A stretch of 64,000 nt of DNA from NCBI GenBank assembly GCA_964537555.1, contig CAZIAD010000006.1, positions 62,001-126,000 of the forward strand, in the 5' to 3' direction. The translations under genes were made by a program, and so were the position numbers. Below are positions 42,150 through 48,420 of this stretch, piece after piece. The notes beneath the pieces are model-generated. The model made no database searches. It was given only the letters and a program-made list of their open reading frames with translations, and was not told the DNA's origin. Each line of letters begins with the position of its first letter. Position 1 is the stretch's first letter. This stretch comes from CAYRWR01 sp964537555 (GTDB taxonomy: Bacteria; Spirochaetota; Brevinematia; Brevinematales; CAYRWR01).

Positions 42150-42856
42150 AGGACGCGCACCACCAGCTTGGCCATACCTTCTATAGAGACGCCCTTTTTG
42201 ACGGGCAGCTCCTCGGTATCCTCCTGGTCATCGATGAGGATAGGGCGTCCCCCCGACCAGATGATGCGGCGCAGGAACAGGAACTGCTTGTACCCGGCTA
42301 CTACTACGCTGCCGTTGGACGGGATCTCCCCGGGGTGGAGAAAGCGGTAGTACAGGATATCGTCATGGTGGATGTGAGACAGGTGCATACCCTCTCCGCT
42401 CACCCTCAGGGGGTAGAGGTAGGGGGACAGGGAACTCAGGAACTGCCAGGCGGAGCGGGGCCGGCTGAAGTGCCCGGCCTCAAAGAAATGTACCCCGGCC
42501 CGGGCCACGCCCAGGATGCGGATCTCGGCGCTGAGGGGGATATCCATACCCCGGGGGTACTCTTCCCGCAACACCGGGCGGCTGCTCTGCTCTACATAGC
42601 GGAACATGCGGGTATAGCCCGGCCCCTGGGCGATGACGAGGTCGCCGTCCTGGGGGTGGTAGGGCTGGTAGAAGATGACGTCATCCTCGGTAAAACCGCT
42701 GTCGATCATAAAATTATCCCGGATCATGAACTCCTCCAGGTGCAGCTCCAGGTCCCGGATGATACTCAGGGGATCCAGTGAGCGTTCCCGGTAGTCTTTA
42801 GCGGCACTGGGAAACTTTGATGCTACTACGCCTTGCCTCATTTCTTTTACTGCCAT
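42146..42856 (-). CDS. Tandem UmuD-like protein with two S24 folds, both lacking the catalytic dyad
   Basis: 236 residues; UmuD is about 139. The N-terminal half aligns with E. coli UmuD: FPSAAKDYRERSLD (15-28) matches its FPSPAADY region, DNFMIDSG (47-54) matches GDSMIDGG, and DLVIAQGPGYT (72-82) matches its strand before the catalytic Lys. The nucleophile Ser is Phe49, the Lys position is Phe85 or Arg86, and the Cys-Gly cleavage site is replaced by Ser13-Lys14. The C-terminal half (~148-236) is a second S24 fold: RVSGEGMH has Gly156 at the serine position, and FLFLRRI has Arg196 at the lysine position. The loss of residues is seen directly. That the chain mimics a pre-formed UmuD' dimer for UmuC is my inference. 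Ribosome site AGGAGGAAA precedes the ATG. Confidence 0.85.
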   Translation of the reverse strand: MAVKEMRQGVVASKFPSAAKDYRERSLDPLSIIRDLELHLEEFMIRDNFMIDSGFTEDDVIFYQPYHPQDGDLVIAQGPGYTRMFRYVEQSSRPVLREEYPRGMDIPLSAEIRILGVARAGVHFFEAGHFSRPRSAWQFLSSLSPYLYPLRVSGEGMHLSHIHHDDILYYRFLHPGEIPSNGSVVVAGYKQFLFLRRIIWSGGRPILIDDQEDTEELPVKKGVSIEGMAKLVVRVL

Positions 42857-42872
42857 TTATTTCCTCCTTTTT

Positions 42873-42901
42873 TTGACAAAAAAATATAGCTATGCGATAA
42901 T
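42873..42901 (+). promoter_or_regulatory. Promoter of the small membrane protein / LexA-like operon
   Basis: TTGACA (42873-42878), 17 bp, GATAAT (42896-42901). The -10 box lies inside the candidate operator motif TATGCGATAAT (42891-42901). Confidence 0.65.
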
Positions 42902-42966
42902 CATTTAAGGATAATCTGCCGACAAATATCGCATACATATAATTATTATAGCACAGCGATATTATG
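42891..42966. promoter_or_regulatory. Candidate SOS operators in the divergent control region
   Basis: Three related sites: TATGCGATAAT (42891-42901, plus), TATGCGATATT (42935-42925, minus) and CAGCGATATTATG (42954-42966, plus). They overlap the plus promoter -10 box and flank the minus promoter. The LexA-like protein encoded at 43239-43889 is the natural candidate ligand. Confidence 0.5.
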
Positions 42967-42970
42967 TCAA
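42942..42970 (-). promoter_or_regulatory. Promoter of the umuD-like / umuC operon
   Basis: Minus strand: TTGACA (42965-42970), 17 bp, AATAAT (42942-42947). An extended -10 TGCTATAAT (42945-42953) overlaps it at non-standard spacing, so the exact -10 is unclear. Confidence 0.5.
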
Positions 42971-42990
42971 GTGTTTAGGAGGTTATTTTT

Positions 42991-43227
42991 ATGTCTAATG
43001 TACAGATTGTGCCGGAGAAAAATAAGGGTGCTAAAGTCCTGTCACGGAAAAAAAGTAGGGGGCGGCGAAGAGCAATAGCTATCGTCCTGCTGGTATATGC
43101 CGAATTGTGTTTTTGCGGGGGCTATATCCTGGCCCATAGGCAGCAGCTGCAGGCACGAAAGAGCCGGCAGGCCATGATATATGCCCAGACTGATAATAGT
43201 GGAGCACAGTATTATAGTAAGCGTTAA
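42991..43227 (+). CDS. Small single-pass membrane protein beside the LexA-like repressor
   Basis: 78 residues. A basic cytoplasmic N-terminus (KKSRGRRR) precedes one membrane segment (~27-47) and a short polar periplasmic tail. GGAGG precedes the ATG. It is the first gene of an operon with the LexA-like repressor, downstream of a promoter overlapped by candidate operators, and divergent from the umuD-like/umuC pair. No family is recognised. The layout resembles small SOS-induced division inhibitors such as YneA, SidA and DivS; a similar role here is inferred from position and topology only. Confidence 0.72.
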   Translation: MSNVQIVPEKNKGAKVLSRKKSRGRRRAIAIVLLVYAELCFCGGYILAHRQQLQARKSRQAMIYAQTDNSGAQYYSKR

Positions 43228-43238
43228 GGGAGGGAAAA

Positions 43239-43889
43239 TTGGAAAAAAAGACAGGGATAGGCGTTCGTTTGAGAGAATTACGTCAATATCTGGGTTACAA
43301 GACCCAGGATGAGTTTGCCAAAGCTATCGGGGTCAGCCTGCAGATGCTGTCCCATTACGAGCAGGAGCGTTACGAGATCAAGAATGAGATACTGAAGAAT
43401 ATTTTTGAGGTCACAGGCGTGAATCTGCACTGGCTGCTCCTGGGGACAGAGCCTATTTTTCAGGATGAGGCCAGCAGTGACCTGGTCAAGGTGCCTCTCT
43501 ATGATACCCAGGCCTCAGCCGGACTGGGTCTGGAAAACGCACTGGGAGAGCCGGAGATACTGGAGACTATACCCGTCAGAAGAGAGGATCTGCGCTCTCA
43601 TAAGGCAGAAGAGGTGCGGGGCATCCGTGTATCGGGAGATTCTATGGAGCCGGAGTACCGTAATGGGGATGTGGTGTTTTTTCAGATGGATGGCCAGCGG
43701 GCCGGGGACCGGGACTATATCCTGCGTATCAATGACAATGTCATGCTGAAGACCCTGCATTTTCTGCCCGACGGCAGCCTCAAGATCATCTCCCGTAACA
43801 AAAATTATGATCCTTTTGTGATAGGCCCTGATTCTCAGGAGTCTTTGACTATAATAGGCAAGACGATCGGCAAGCTGAAGATAGATTAG
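43239..43889 (+). CDS. LexA/CI-type repressor: XRE helix-turn-helix plus active S24 protease
   Basis: 216 residues from a TTG start. The N-terminal XRE helix-turn-helix (~5-65: LRELRQYLGYKTQDEFAKAI) resembles phage repressors rather than the winged helix of classical LexA. The C-terminal S24 domain has a self-cleavage site Ala-Gly (QASAGLG, ~90), the nucleophile Ser in VSGDSMEPEY and the Lys in VMLKTLHF. It is therefore probably an intact RecA-stimulated self-cleaving repressor that controls the divergent operons. It could also be a domesticated prophage repressor. Confidence 0.9.
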   Translation: MEKKTGIGVRLRELRQYLGYKTQDEFAKAIGVSLQMLSHYEQERYEIKNEILKNIFEVTGVNLHWLLLGTEPIFQDEASSDLVKVPLYDTQASAGLGLENALGEPEILETIPVRREDLRSHKAEEVRGIRVSGDSMEPEYRNGDVVFFQMDGQRAGDRDYILRINDNVMLKTLHFLPDGSLKIISRNKNYDPFVIGPDSQESLTIIGKTIGKLKID

Positions 43890-43927
43890 CTGTGCAGTTG
43901 TCGCGCTTCGTTGTCATGGATTAAAAG

Positions 43928-43971
43928 TTGACTAATATCTAGGATATGATAGAATGGTGTATATATACACC
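43928..43971 (+). promoter_or_regulatory. Operator-promoter of the first VapBC pair
   Basis: TTGACT (43928-43933), 16 bp, TAGAAT (43950-43955), followed at once by the perfect 16-bp palindrome GGTGTATATATACACC (43956-43971) over the probable start site. Typical of antitoxin autoregulation. Confidence 0.75.
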
Positions 43972-43983
43972 AGGAGGGAGCAG

Positions 43984-44223
43984 ATGGTGCGTAAGCAGAT
44001 CTATCTGGATGAAGAGATTATTGAATACCTGGAAAACGAAAGCAAACTGGAGCATAAAAGTGTATCCGATCTGATCCGGCAAAATATACGTAAAAATATG
44101 GAAAGTGGTGCTGATGGACTGATAAGAGTAATGAAAAAAGTGGCAGGCATACGCAAAGACCGGGAAGAAGATGTCTATAACACAGTAAGAAATTTGAGGA
44201 AAGACAGAAATGCTGATGCTTGA
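43984..44223 (+). CDS. Antitoxin, ribbon-helix-helix type (VapB-like)
   Basis: 79 residues from the ATG at 43984, chosen over an upstream ATG at 43954 that would lie inside the operator; GGAGGG (43973-43978) fits only the inner start. RKQIYLDEEIIEYLENESK is a ribbon-helix-helix DNA-binding start, followed by SVSDLIRQNIRKNM. The basic C-terminal half should wrap the toxin. It overlaps the toxin gene by 14 nt. Confidence 0.85.
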   Translation: MVRKQIYLDEEIIEYLENESKLEHKSVSDLIRQNIRKNMESGADGLIRVMKKVAGIRKDREEDVYNTVRNLRKDRNADA

Positions 44224-44587
44224 TACGGACATTTTGATCTGGATTTTAAGGGGTAGACAGGATGAAATGCTTAAATTTGAAAAATATACCCGGGAACATG
44301 AAGGTATAATATGCATTACTCCTATACAGGTATCTGAAATCTATGCCGGAATGAAAGAGCAGGAAGAAATAGAGACCAGTCTTTTTTTACAAAGGTTTCA
44401 CCTTGTAGATTTGGATTTTCATATCGGAGTGCTGGCTGGAAAATTTATGAATAAATACCAGAAAAGCCATTCTGTGACAATGAGTGATGCACTCATTGCT
44501 GCTGCCTGTAAAATGCTGGGAGTCAGTCTCTGGACCTATAATACCAAGCATTATCCAATGTTGTCAGGCGATGATTTAAAAGAATAA
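44210..44587 (+). CDS. PIN-domain toxin (VapC-like), first pair
   Basis: 125 residues. PIN nuclease acidic residues are in place: LDTDILIW (first Asp), VSEIYAGM (Glu), TMSDALIAA (Asp) and the closing TYNTKHYP block. VapC toxins cleave tRNA or rRNA when released from their antitoxin. It overlaps the antitoxin gene; a second in-frame ATG lies six bases inside. Confidence 0.92.
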   Translation: MLMLDTDILIWILRGRQDEMLKFEKYTREHEGIICITPIQVSEIYAGMKEQEEIETSLFLQRFHLVDLDFHIGVLAGKFMNKYQKSHSVTMSDALIAAACKMLGVSLWTYNTKHYPMLSGDDLKE

Positions 44588-44618
44588 GAGGATGCATAAA
44601 ACATGCAGGGAGTACTAT

Positions 44619-45269
44619 ATGCAGGATCAGGCCTGGGACACTGTCTACAAAGAGCAGGGAAAAGTACAGAAAGATGTCCTGCCCACCGTTGTGACAGCAG
44701 CGCAAAGATTAAAAGCAGCAGCTAAGAAGAAAATACTGGACCTGTGCTGCGGTACGGGCAGGCATACAGTTTACCTGGCCGGGCAGGGCTTTCAAGTTTC
44801 GGCCCTGGATATCTCTTCTGAAGGTGTGGATATTACCCGGAAAAATGCGGAAGAATTGGGTCTACGTAATATAGACTACTATGTGTCCGATCGGAAGAAT
44901 ACCCCATTTTCAGATAATTACTTTGAGGGGATAGTATGCCTATGGTCCAACGGACTGGGTATGAGGGCAGAAATGGTGGCCGATGTACAGGAAATGTACC
45001 GTATACTACAGCCGGGAGGTCTACTCATTACTGATTTTGTATCGGTACAGGACCGGACTTACGGCCGGGGACGGGAGCTGGAACATAACACCTACCTGGG
45101 CAGTTTTGACGGCTTGCCTGACCTGGTCAACCACTACTGCAACCGTGCCGAGCTGGAGGATGTGTTGAGTGACTTTTCCTCGGTACAAATAGAGCCTTTT
45201 GTCTATACCTATGATAATGGGGGCAAAGAGGATACACTACATAGTTTTGTAGTGGAAGCAGTGAAATAA
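44619..45269 (+). CDS. Class I SAM-dependent methyltransferase
   Basis: 216 residues from the ATG at 44619. AGGGAG (44607-44612) supports it, whereas the ATG at 44592 has a poorly spaced ribosome site. Motif I is ILDLCCGTGRHTVYLA, then SALDIS, and IVCLWSNGLGMR in place of the usual motif IV. It most resembles small-molecule methyltransferases (methyltransferase domain 11/25 group). It sits between two toxin-antitoxin pairs. The substrate is unknown. Confidence 0.88.
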   Translation: MQDQAWDTVYKEQGKVQKDVLPTVVTAAQRLKAAAKKKILDLCCGTGRHTVYLAGQGFQVSALDISSEGVDITRKNAEELGLRNIDYYVSDRKNTPFSDNYFEGIVCLWSNGLGMRAEMVADVQEMYRILQPGGLLITDFVSVQDRTYGRGRELEHNTYLGSFDGLPDLVNHYCNRAELEDVLSDFSSVQIEPFVYTYDNGGKEDTLHSFVVEAVK

Positions 45270-45277
45270 GTATCAAC

Positions 45278-45319
45278 TTGACTAAAAGGTAATTATTTTG
45301 TACAATTAAACGTACAAAA
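45278..45319 (+). promoter_or_regulatory. Operator-promoter of the second toxin-antitoxin pair
   Basis: TTGACT (45278-45283), 17 bp, TACAAT (45301-45306). The inverted repeat TTTTGTAC (45296-45303) / GTACAAAA (45312-45319) spans the -10 box. The ribosome site AGGAGG directly follows. Confidence 0.75.
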
Positions 45320-45332
45320 GGAGGTTTTTATA

Positions 45333-45557
45333 ATGCTTACCATTCCTTTATCTGAATTCAGGCAGCATTCCAGGCAATATATTGATGCAGTTGAAGAGGG
45401 AGAATCTATCACTCTAATACGGCATTCCCGTCCTGTGGCGCAAGTGATACCTATACAGAATCCTTCAGACAGGATCCCTGCCTGGAAAAAACCGGGAATC
45501 CATATGGATAAATCTTTTTCGCTTTCTGATCAGATACTCAAAGAAAGAGAAGAGTAG
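45333..45557 (+). CDS. Antitoxin, Phd/YefM type
   Basis: 74 residues. LSEFRQHSRQYIDAVEEGESITLIRHSRPVAQVIP matches the Phd/YefM N-terminal DNA-binding fold, and the charged C-terminal tail should bind the toxin. Three bases separate it from the PIN toxin gene. Confidence 0.92.
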   Translation: MLTIPLSEFRQHSRQYIDAVEEGESITLIRHSRPVAQVIPIQNPSDRIPAWKKPGIHMDKSFSLSDQILKEREE

Positions 45558-45560
45558 ATC

Positions 45561-45974
45561 TTGAAAATTTTTATGGACTCATCTTCTCTGGCTAAAAGAT
45601 ATCTTAAAGAAAAAGGAAGTGATCTAATTGATGAAATACTTCAGCAGGCTGATGAACTCTGCGTTAGTACTATAGCATATCCTGAAGTATTGAGTGCCCT
45701 GAACCGGACATTGAGGGAAAAAATTCTTAGCGATCAGGAATATCTGCAATTGAAAGAGTTATTGATATTGGAATTTTTGGATATGTCACTTATTGATGTG
45801 GACCAAAACATATCCTTGAATACTGAATCGATATTGGAATCCTCATATATCAGAGGTATGGATGCAATTCATGTTTCCTGCGCAAAATATGCTCAGGTAG
45901 ATCTTTTTATCAGTTCGGATAAGAGACAATTGGAGGCAGCCCGCTTGTGTGGACTGGTAGTACGTCAGATATAG
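45561..45974 (+). CDS. PIN-domain toxin (VapC-like), second pair
   Basis: 137 residues from a TTG start. PIN residues: MDSSSLAKRY (Asp), AYPEVLSAL (Glu), GMDAIHVSCA (Asp) and SSDKRQL near the end. The sequence differs clearly from the first PIN toxin, so the two pairs are independent acquisitions rather than a duplication. Probable ribonuclease held by the upstream Phd-type antitoxin. Confidence 0.92.
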   Translation: MKIFMDSSSLAKRYLKEKGSDLIDEILQQADELCVSTIAYPEVLSALNRTLREKILSDQEYLQLKELLILEFLDMSLIDVDQNISLNTESILESSYIRGMDAIHVSCAKYAQVDLFISSDKRQLEAARLCGLVVRQI

Positions 45975-46262
45975 AGAATAAATAATTGTTTTGTAAGTGT
46001 ATGGTCGGAACCCTACCGAGCAAAACTCACTCATGAAACAGTCAGAATCGACACATTTTCTGATCCAGGATACTCAAATCCGGTTAACCCGACTAAAAAA
46101 AGGAGTAAAGAAGGATTATAAAAAACATCTTCTCCTTCTCCAAAACGGCAACCAGAGGGGATGTTGAAGCCATAGGGGCCAGGCTCAAAGAATTCCCTCA
46201 TCTTTTGCTCCATCTATGAAAATAATATATACTATCTGCTGAATAAAATCAGGAGCAGCACT
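45975..46262. other. Spacer between the toxin-antitoxin patch and ppnP
   Basis: 288 bp with no gene I can support. A 60-codon frame on the minus strand has no recognisable product. The ppnP promoter is at the right end. Confidence 0.5.
46205..46233 (+). promoter_or_regulatory. Promoter of ppnP
   Basis: TTGCTC (46205-46210), 17 bp, TATACT (46228-46233), 30 bp before the ATG. Confidence 0.55.
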
Positions 46263-46577
46263 ATGTCTCAATTCGATAAAGTATCTGTCATAAAAGAAGC
46301 CAATGTATACTTCGAAGGTAAAGTGACCAGCCGTACCGTCCTCTTCGAAGATGGAAGCAAAAAGACCCTGGGCATCATGATGCCCGGAGATTATAATTTC
46401 AGTACCGCCGACAAGGAGATCATGGAGATCCTGGCCGGAGAGCTGGAGGTCAAACTGCCCGGATCAGATCAGTGGCAGACTATCAAAGGGGGACAGAGCT
46501 TTGAAGTAGCAGCCAATGCCTCGTTTGAACTGAAAGTCAAGACTGTGACCGATTATTGCTGTTCCTATGTCAGATAA
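46263..46577 (+). CDS. ppnP: Pyrimidine/purine nucleoside phosphorylase PpnP
   Basis: 104 residues, the family length. VYFEGKVTSRTVLFEDGSKKTLG, MMPGDYNFST and EILAGELEVKLPG are the PpnP (YaiE, DUF1255) cupin blocks. It splits several nucleosides with phosphate in salvage. Ribosome site AGGAG lies before the ATG. The next gene begins 18 bases after its stop. Confidence 0.95.
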   Translation: MSQFDKVSVIKEANVYFEGKVTSRTVLFEDGSKKTLGIMMPGDYNFSTADKEIMEILAGELEVKLPGSDQWQTIKGGQSFEVAANASFELKVKTVTDYCCSYVR

Positions 46578-46595
46578 CAGACAGGAAAGAAACTT

Positions 46596-47384
46596 TTGAA
46601 GATATCTGTACAGAGCTTTCTTTTTAAACTGTATCATGACAATCTCGCGGACTATCTGCAGTTAAGACAGGAATATCCGGTGGGGGTGGAGATCGCAGAT
46701 TTCACCAAGCCGGATGTGTGGAGCGACCCCGGAGTGTATCAGGCGCGGGTGGACTTATACAAAAAGCACATACTGGACCTGGAGATAACCCGCACCTTTC
46801 ACGGCCCTTTCTGGGGCATGGACCCTCAAAGTGGTGACCCCGATATACGGCAGCTGTCCCGGGATAAGATACACCGCTCCATAGATACAGCTCAGGACCT
46901 GGGCTGCACCAGGATAGTGTTTCATACGGGGTACATCCCTATGATCAATATCGATCATCAGGTAGAGCATCTCCTGTCTGCCGGATGTGAATTCTGGGCA
47001 CAGACTGTCCGGTCTCACTCTATAGAGATCTGCCTGGAAAATACCTGGGAATGGGATACTGCTTTTTTATCCGGGATTGTCCATACTAGCGACCATCCCC
47101 GACTGAATATCTGTATAGACACAGGGCATATCTTTGCTTTTAGTAAGATCAGCCCTGAGGAATGGTTCCATGCTTTTAATAAAAAGATCACCCATCTGCA
47201 CTGGCATGATAATCACCTGGAGCAGGACGAACATCTGCCTCTGGGGCAGGGCAGTATTGACTGGCAGGCCATAGCGGGACTCATGCAGGAGTATTGTCCT
47301 CAGGCCAATATCGTACTGGAGCTGAAGCAGGCCCGGGATTTCCTGGCCAGTCTGGAATATTTAAGATCACAGTCCCTTATTTAA
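46596..47384 (+). CDS. Sugar phosphate isomerase/epimerase-like TIM-barrel protein
   Basis: 262 residues from a TTG start. The xylose-isomerase/AP-endonuclease-2-like barrel shows metal-ligand blocks: TFHGPFWG, RIVFHTGY, ICLENTWEWD (Glu), ICIDTGHIFAF (Asp, His), THLHWHDNH and a late IVLELK (Glu). Likely a metal-dependent sugar isomerase or epimerase. It follows ppnP closely and might act on the sugar released there, though that is speculative. The end overlaps the convergent SPFH gene by 8 bp. Confidence 0.85.
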   Translation: MKISVQSFLFKLYHDNLADYLQLRQEYPVGVEIADFTKPDVWSDPGVYQARVDLYKKHILDLEITRTFHGPFWGMDPQSGDPDIRQLSRDKIHRSIDTAQDLGCTRIVFHTGYIPMINIDHQVEHLLSAGCEFWAQTVRSHSIEICLENTWEWDTAFLSGIVHTSDHPRLNICIDTGHIFAFSKISPEEWFHAFNKKITHLHWHDNHLEQDEHLPLGQGSIDWQAIAGLMQEYCPQANIVLELKQARDFLASLEYLRSQSLI

Positions 47385-48102
47385 GGATCGCTTCTTTGGC
47401 TTCACCCAGGATAAAGGTATGCTTCCCGCTTTTCGCGATCTCGCGGACTGTCTCCAGCCATTGCAGGTAGCGCAGGTTTTCGTTCTCCTTCATCATGTCA
47501 GCCGCATTTTTGAGCGCCCGGGCGGAAGCCACCTGGCTGCGGGCATTTTCCAGGTCAGCCTGAGACCGGATCTGGGCCTGCAGGCGCTGGGCAAAGATGT
47601 CCTGTATGTTTTTAGGGAACTGTACATCGATAAGCCCGATTTCCTCTATTTTAATACCTAAAACATCTACCCGTTTCTGTAGTAATGACAAGGCAGTGTC
47701 AAAAATACCTTGTCTTTTTGCTGTGATATCTTCACTGTTTATAGTGGACAATACATCCCGTAACACGATCTGGGAATGAGTATGAAGCAATTCCTGTGAC
47801 CCTGACTGGATGTTGTACAGATTTGATCCAAAATCGAAATTTGACAGGAACTTTTTTCCATTAATGATCTTATAGCTCACCATATAGGAAAAGCGCAGGG
47901 AGATATTGTCCTGGGTAAGGACTTCCTGACTCAGGACCCGCAGGAGCTGGGGAGAGAGGTCTACGGGAATGATCATGATCTCCTTTTTCCATCCTCCCAG
48001 GCGATAGACCCCGGGGTCCAGGACTCTGTCCAGCTGGTTATTTATATAGAGGTATCCCTGGGTATTGGGATAGACCTGGTATTCTTTTTTACTCCACTTC
48101 AT
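47377..48102 (-). CDS. SPFH / band 7 domain protein (slipin-like)
   Basis: 241 residues. The SPFH core (~15-170) has LDPGVYRLGGWKKEI, TQDNISLRFSYMVSY and GIKIEEIGLIDVQFPKNIQ, followed by the A/Q-rich helical segment (LQAQIRSQADLENARSQVASARAL) typical of stomatin-like proteins. There is no N-terminal membrane segment, unlike most slipins, so membrane association would need a partner. The ATG has AAGGAG upstream. The long 5' region contains the structured element at 48128-48283. Confidence 0.88.
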   Translation of the reverse strand: MKWSKKEYQVYPNTQGYLYINNQLDRVLDPGVYRLGGWKKEIMIIPVDLSPQLLRVLSQEVLTQDNISLRFSYMVSYKIINGKKFLSNFDFGSNLYNIQSGSQELLHTHSQIVLRDVLSTINSEDITAKRQGIFDTALSLLQKRVDVLGIKIEEIGLIDVQFPKNIQDIFAQRLQAQIRSQADLENARSQVASARALKNAADMMKENENLRYLQWLETVREIAKSGKHTFILGEAKEAILK

Positions 48103-48127
48103 GCTTTACTCCTTGATGCGGACTGGG

Positions 48128-48283
48128 GACTCCCCCTCATACGGGCCGGGCGATTGAGACAGGCCTGAGCCTGCCGGTATCCTCCCCGGCGCAGGATATT
48201 CGGGGGTGCAGCCCGCAAGCTGCTGTCCTTACTCCGCGCGAGATACCTGTAAGGGTATTCCTAACCACTAGGTGAGGGGAGTC
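48128..48283. ncRNA. Candidate structured RNA or cis-regulatory leader
   Basis: The ends GACTCCCC-C-TCA (48128-48139) and TGAGGGGAGTC (48273-48283) pair over 11 bp. Inside are hairpins CCTGCCGG/CCGG-CG-CAGG (48170-48195), GCAGC/GCTGC (48208-48223) and ATACC/GGTAT (48243-48258). This makes a closed multi-branch structure of 156 nt. I cannot match it to tmRNA, RNase P, SRP, 6S or a known riboswitch class. The strand is uncertain. On the minus strand it would be the SPFH mRNA leader; on the plus strand it would end at the hairpin at 48293-48335. Confidence 0.5.
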
Positions 48284-48292
48284 GAACCCCCT

Positions 48293-48335
48293 GCCTTATC
48301 TTCTGCAAATTTATCGGATTCCGATAAGGCTTTTT
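48293..48335 (+). terminator. Terminator-like hairpin (plus strand)
   Basis: GCCTTATC (48293-48300) pairs with GATAAGGC (48323-48330) and TTTTT follows. An inner ATCGG/CCGAT hairpin competes with it. Confidence 0.5.
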
Positions 48336-48354
48336 CCGACATGGCAGTTGATTT

Positions 48355-48382
48355 ATTATATATACTAAAATTATAAATGCAA
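48355..48382 (-). promoter_or_regulatory. Possible promoter of the SPFH gene and its leader
   Basis: Minus strand: TTGCAT (48377-48382), 16 bp, TATAAT (48355-48360). It would give a leader of about 245 nt including the structured element. Confidence 0.5.
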
Positions 48383-48420
48383 GAATTTGTGAGGGGTATA
48401 ATTTTTATATATAATGTTTC

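Larger units (their letters stand above)
48103..48420. other. Non-coding region with structured RNA-like element
   Basis: 318 bp without a supported gene. It contains a GC-rich, strongly self-complementary element (48128-48283), a terminator-like hairpin (48293-48335) and an AT-rich promoter zone (48340-48420). A 24-codon frame on the minus strand (48351 region to 48273) overlaps a tRNA-like T-arm sequence but has no ribosome site. Confidence 0.6.

Noticed and set aside
41196..42350. 384-codon open frame antisense to umuC
   Set aside because: It lies entirely opposite two genes with clear family motifs, has no ribosome site, and its translation is rich in Gly/Val/Leu with no domain pattern. 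It is a shadow of codon bias.
43239..43889. Prophage remnant around the CI-like repressor
   Set aside because: No integrase, structural or lysis genes lie nearby; the neighbours are umu-type repair genes, so a chromosomal SOS repressor is the simpler reading.
46031..46213. 60-codon frame on the minus strand between the toxin gene and ppnP
   Set aside because: No ribosome site and no recognisable product; left as non-coding.
48268..48345. tmRNA or tRNA on the minus strand, suggested by a T-arm-like GGGGG-TTCGACT-CCCCT
   Set aside because: No matching acceptor 5' strand, no CCA-like end, no resume codon with an alanine-rich tag and no D-arm were found within a plausible distance.
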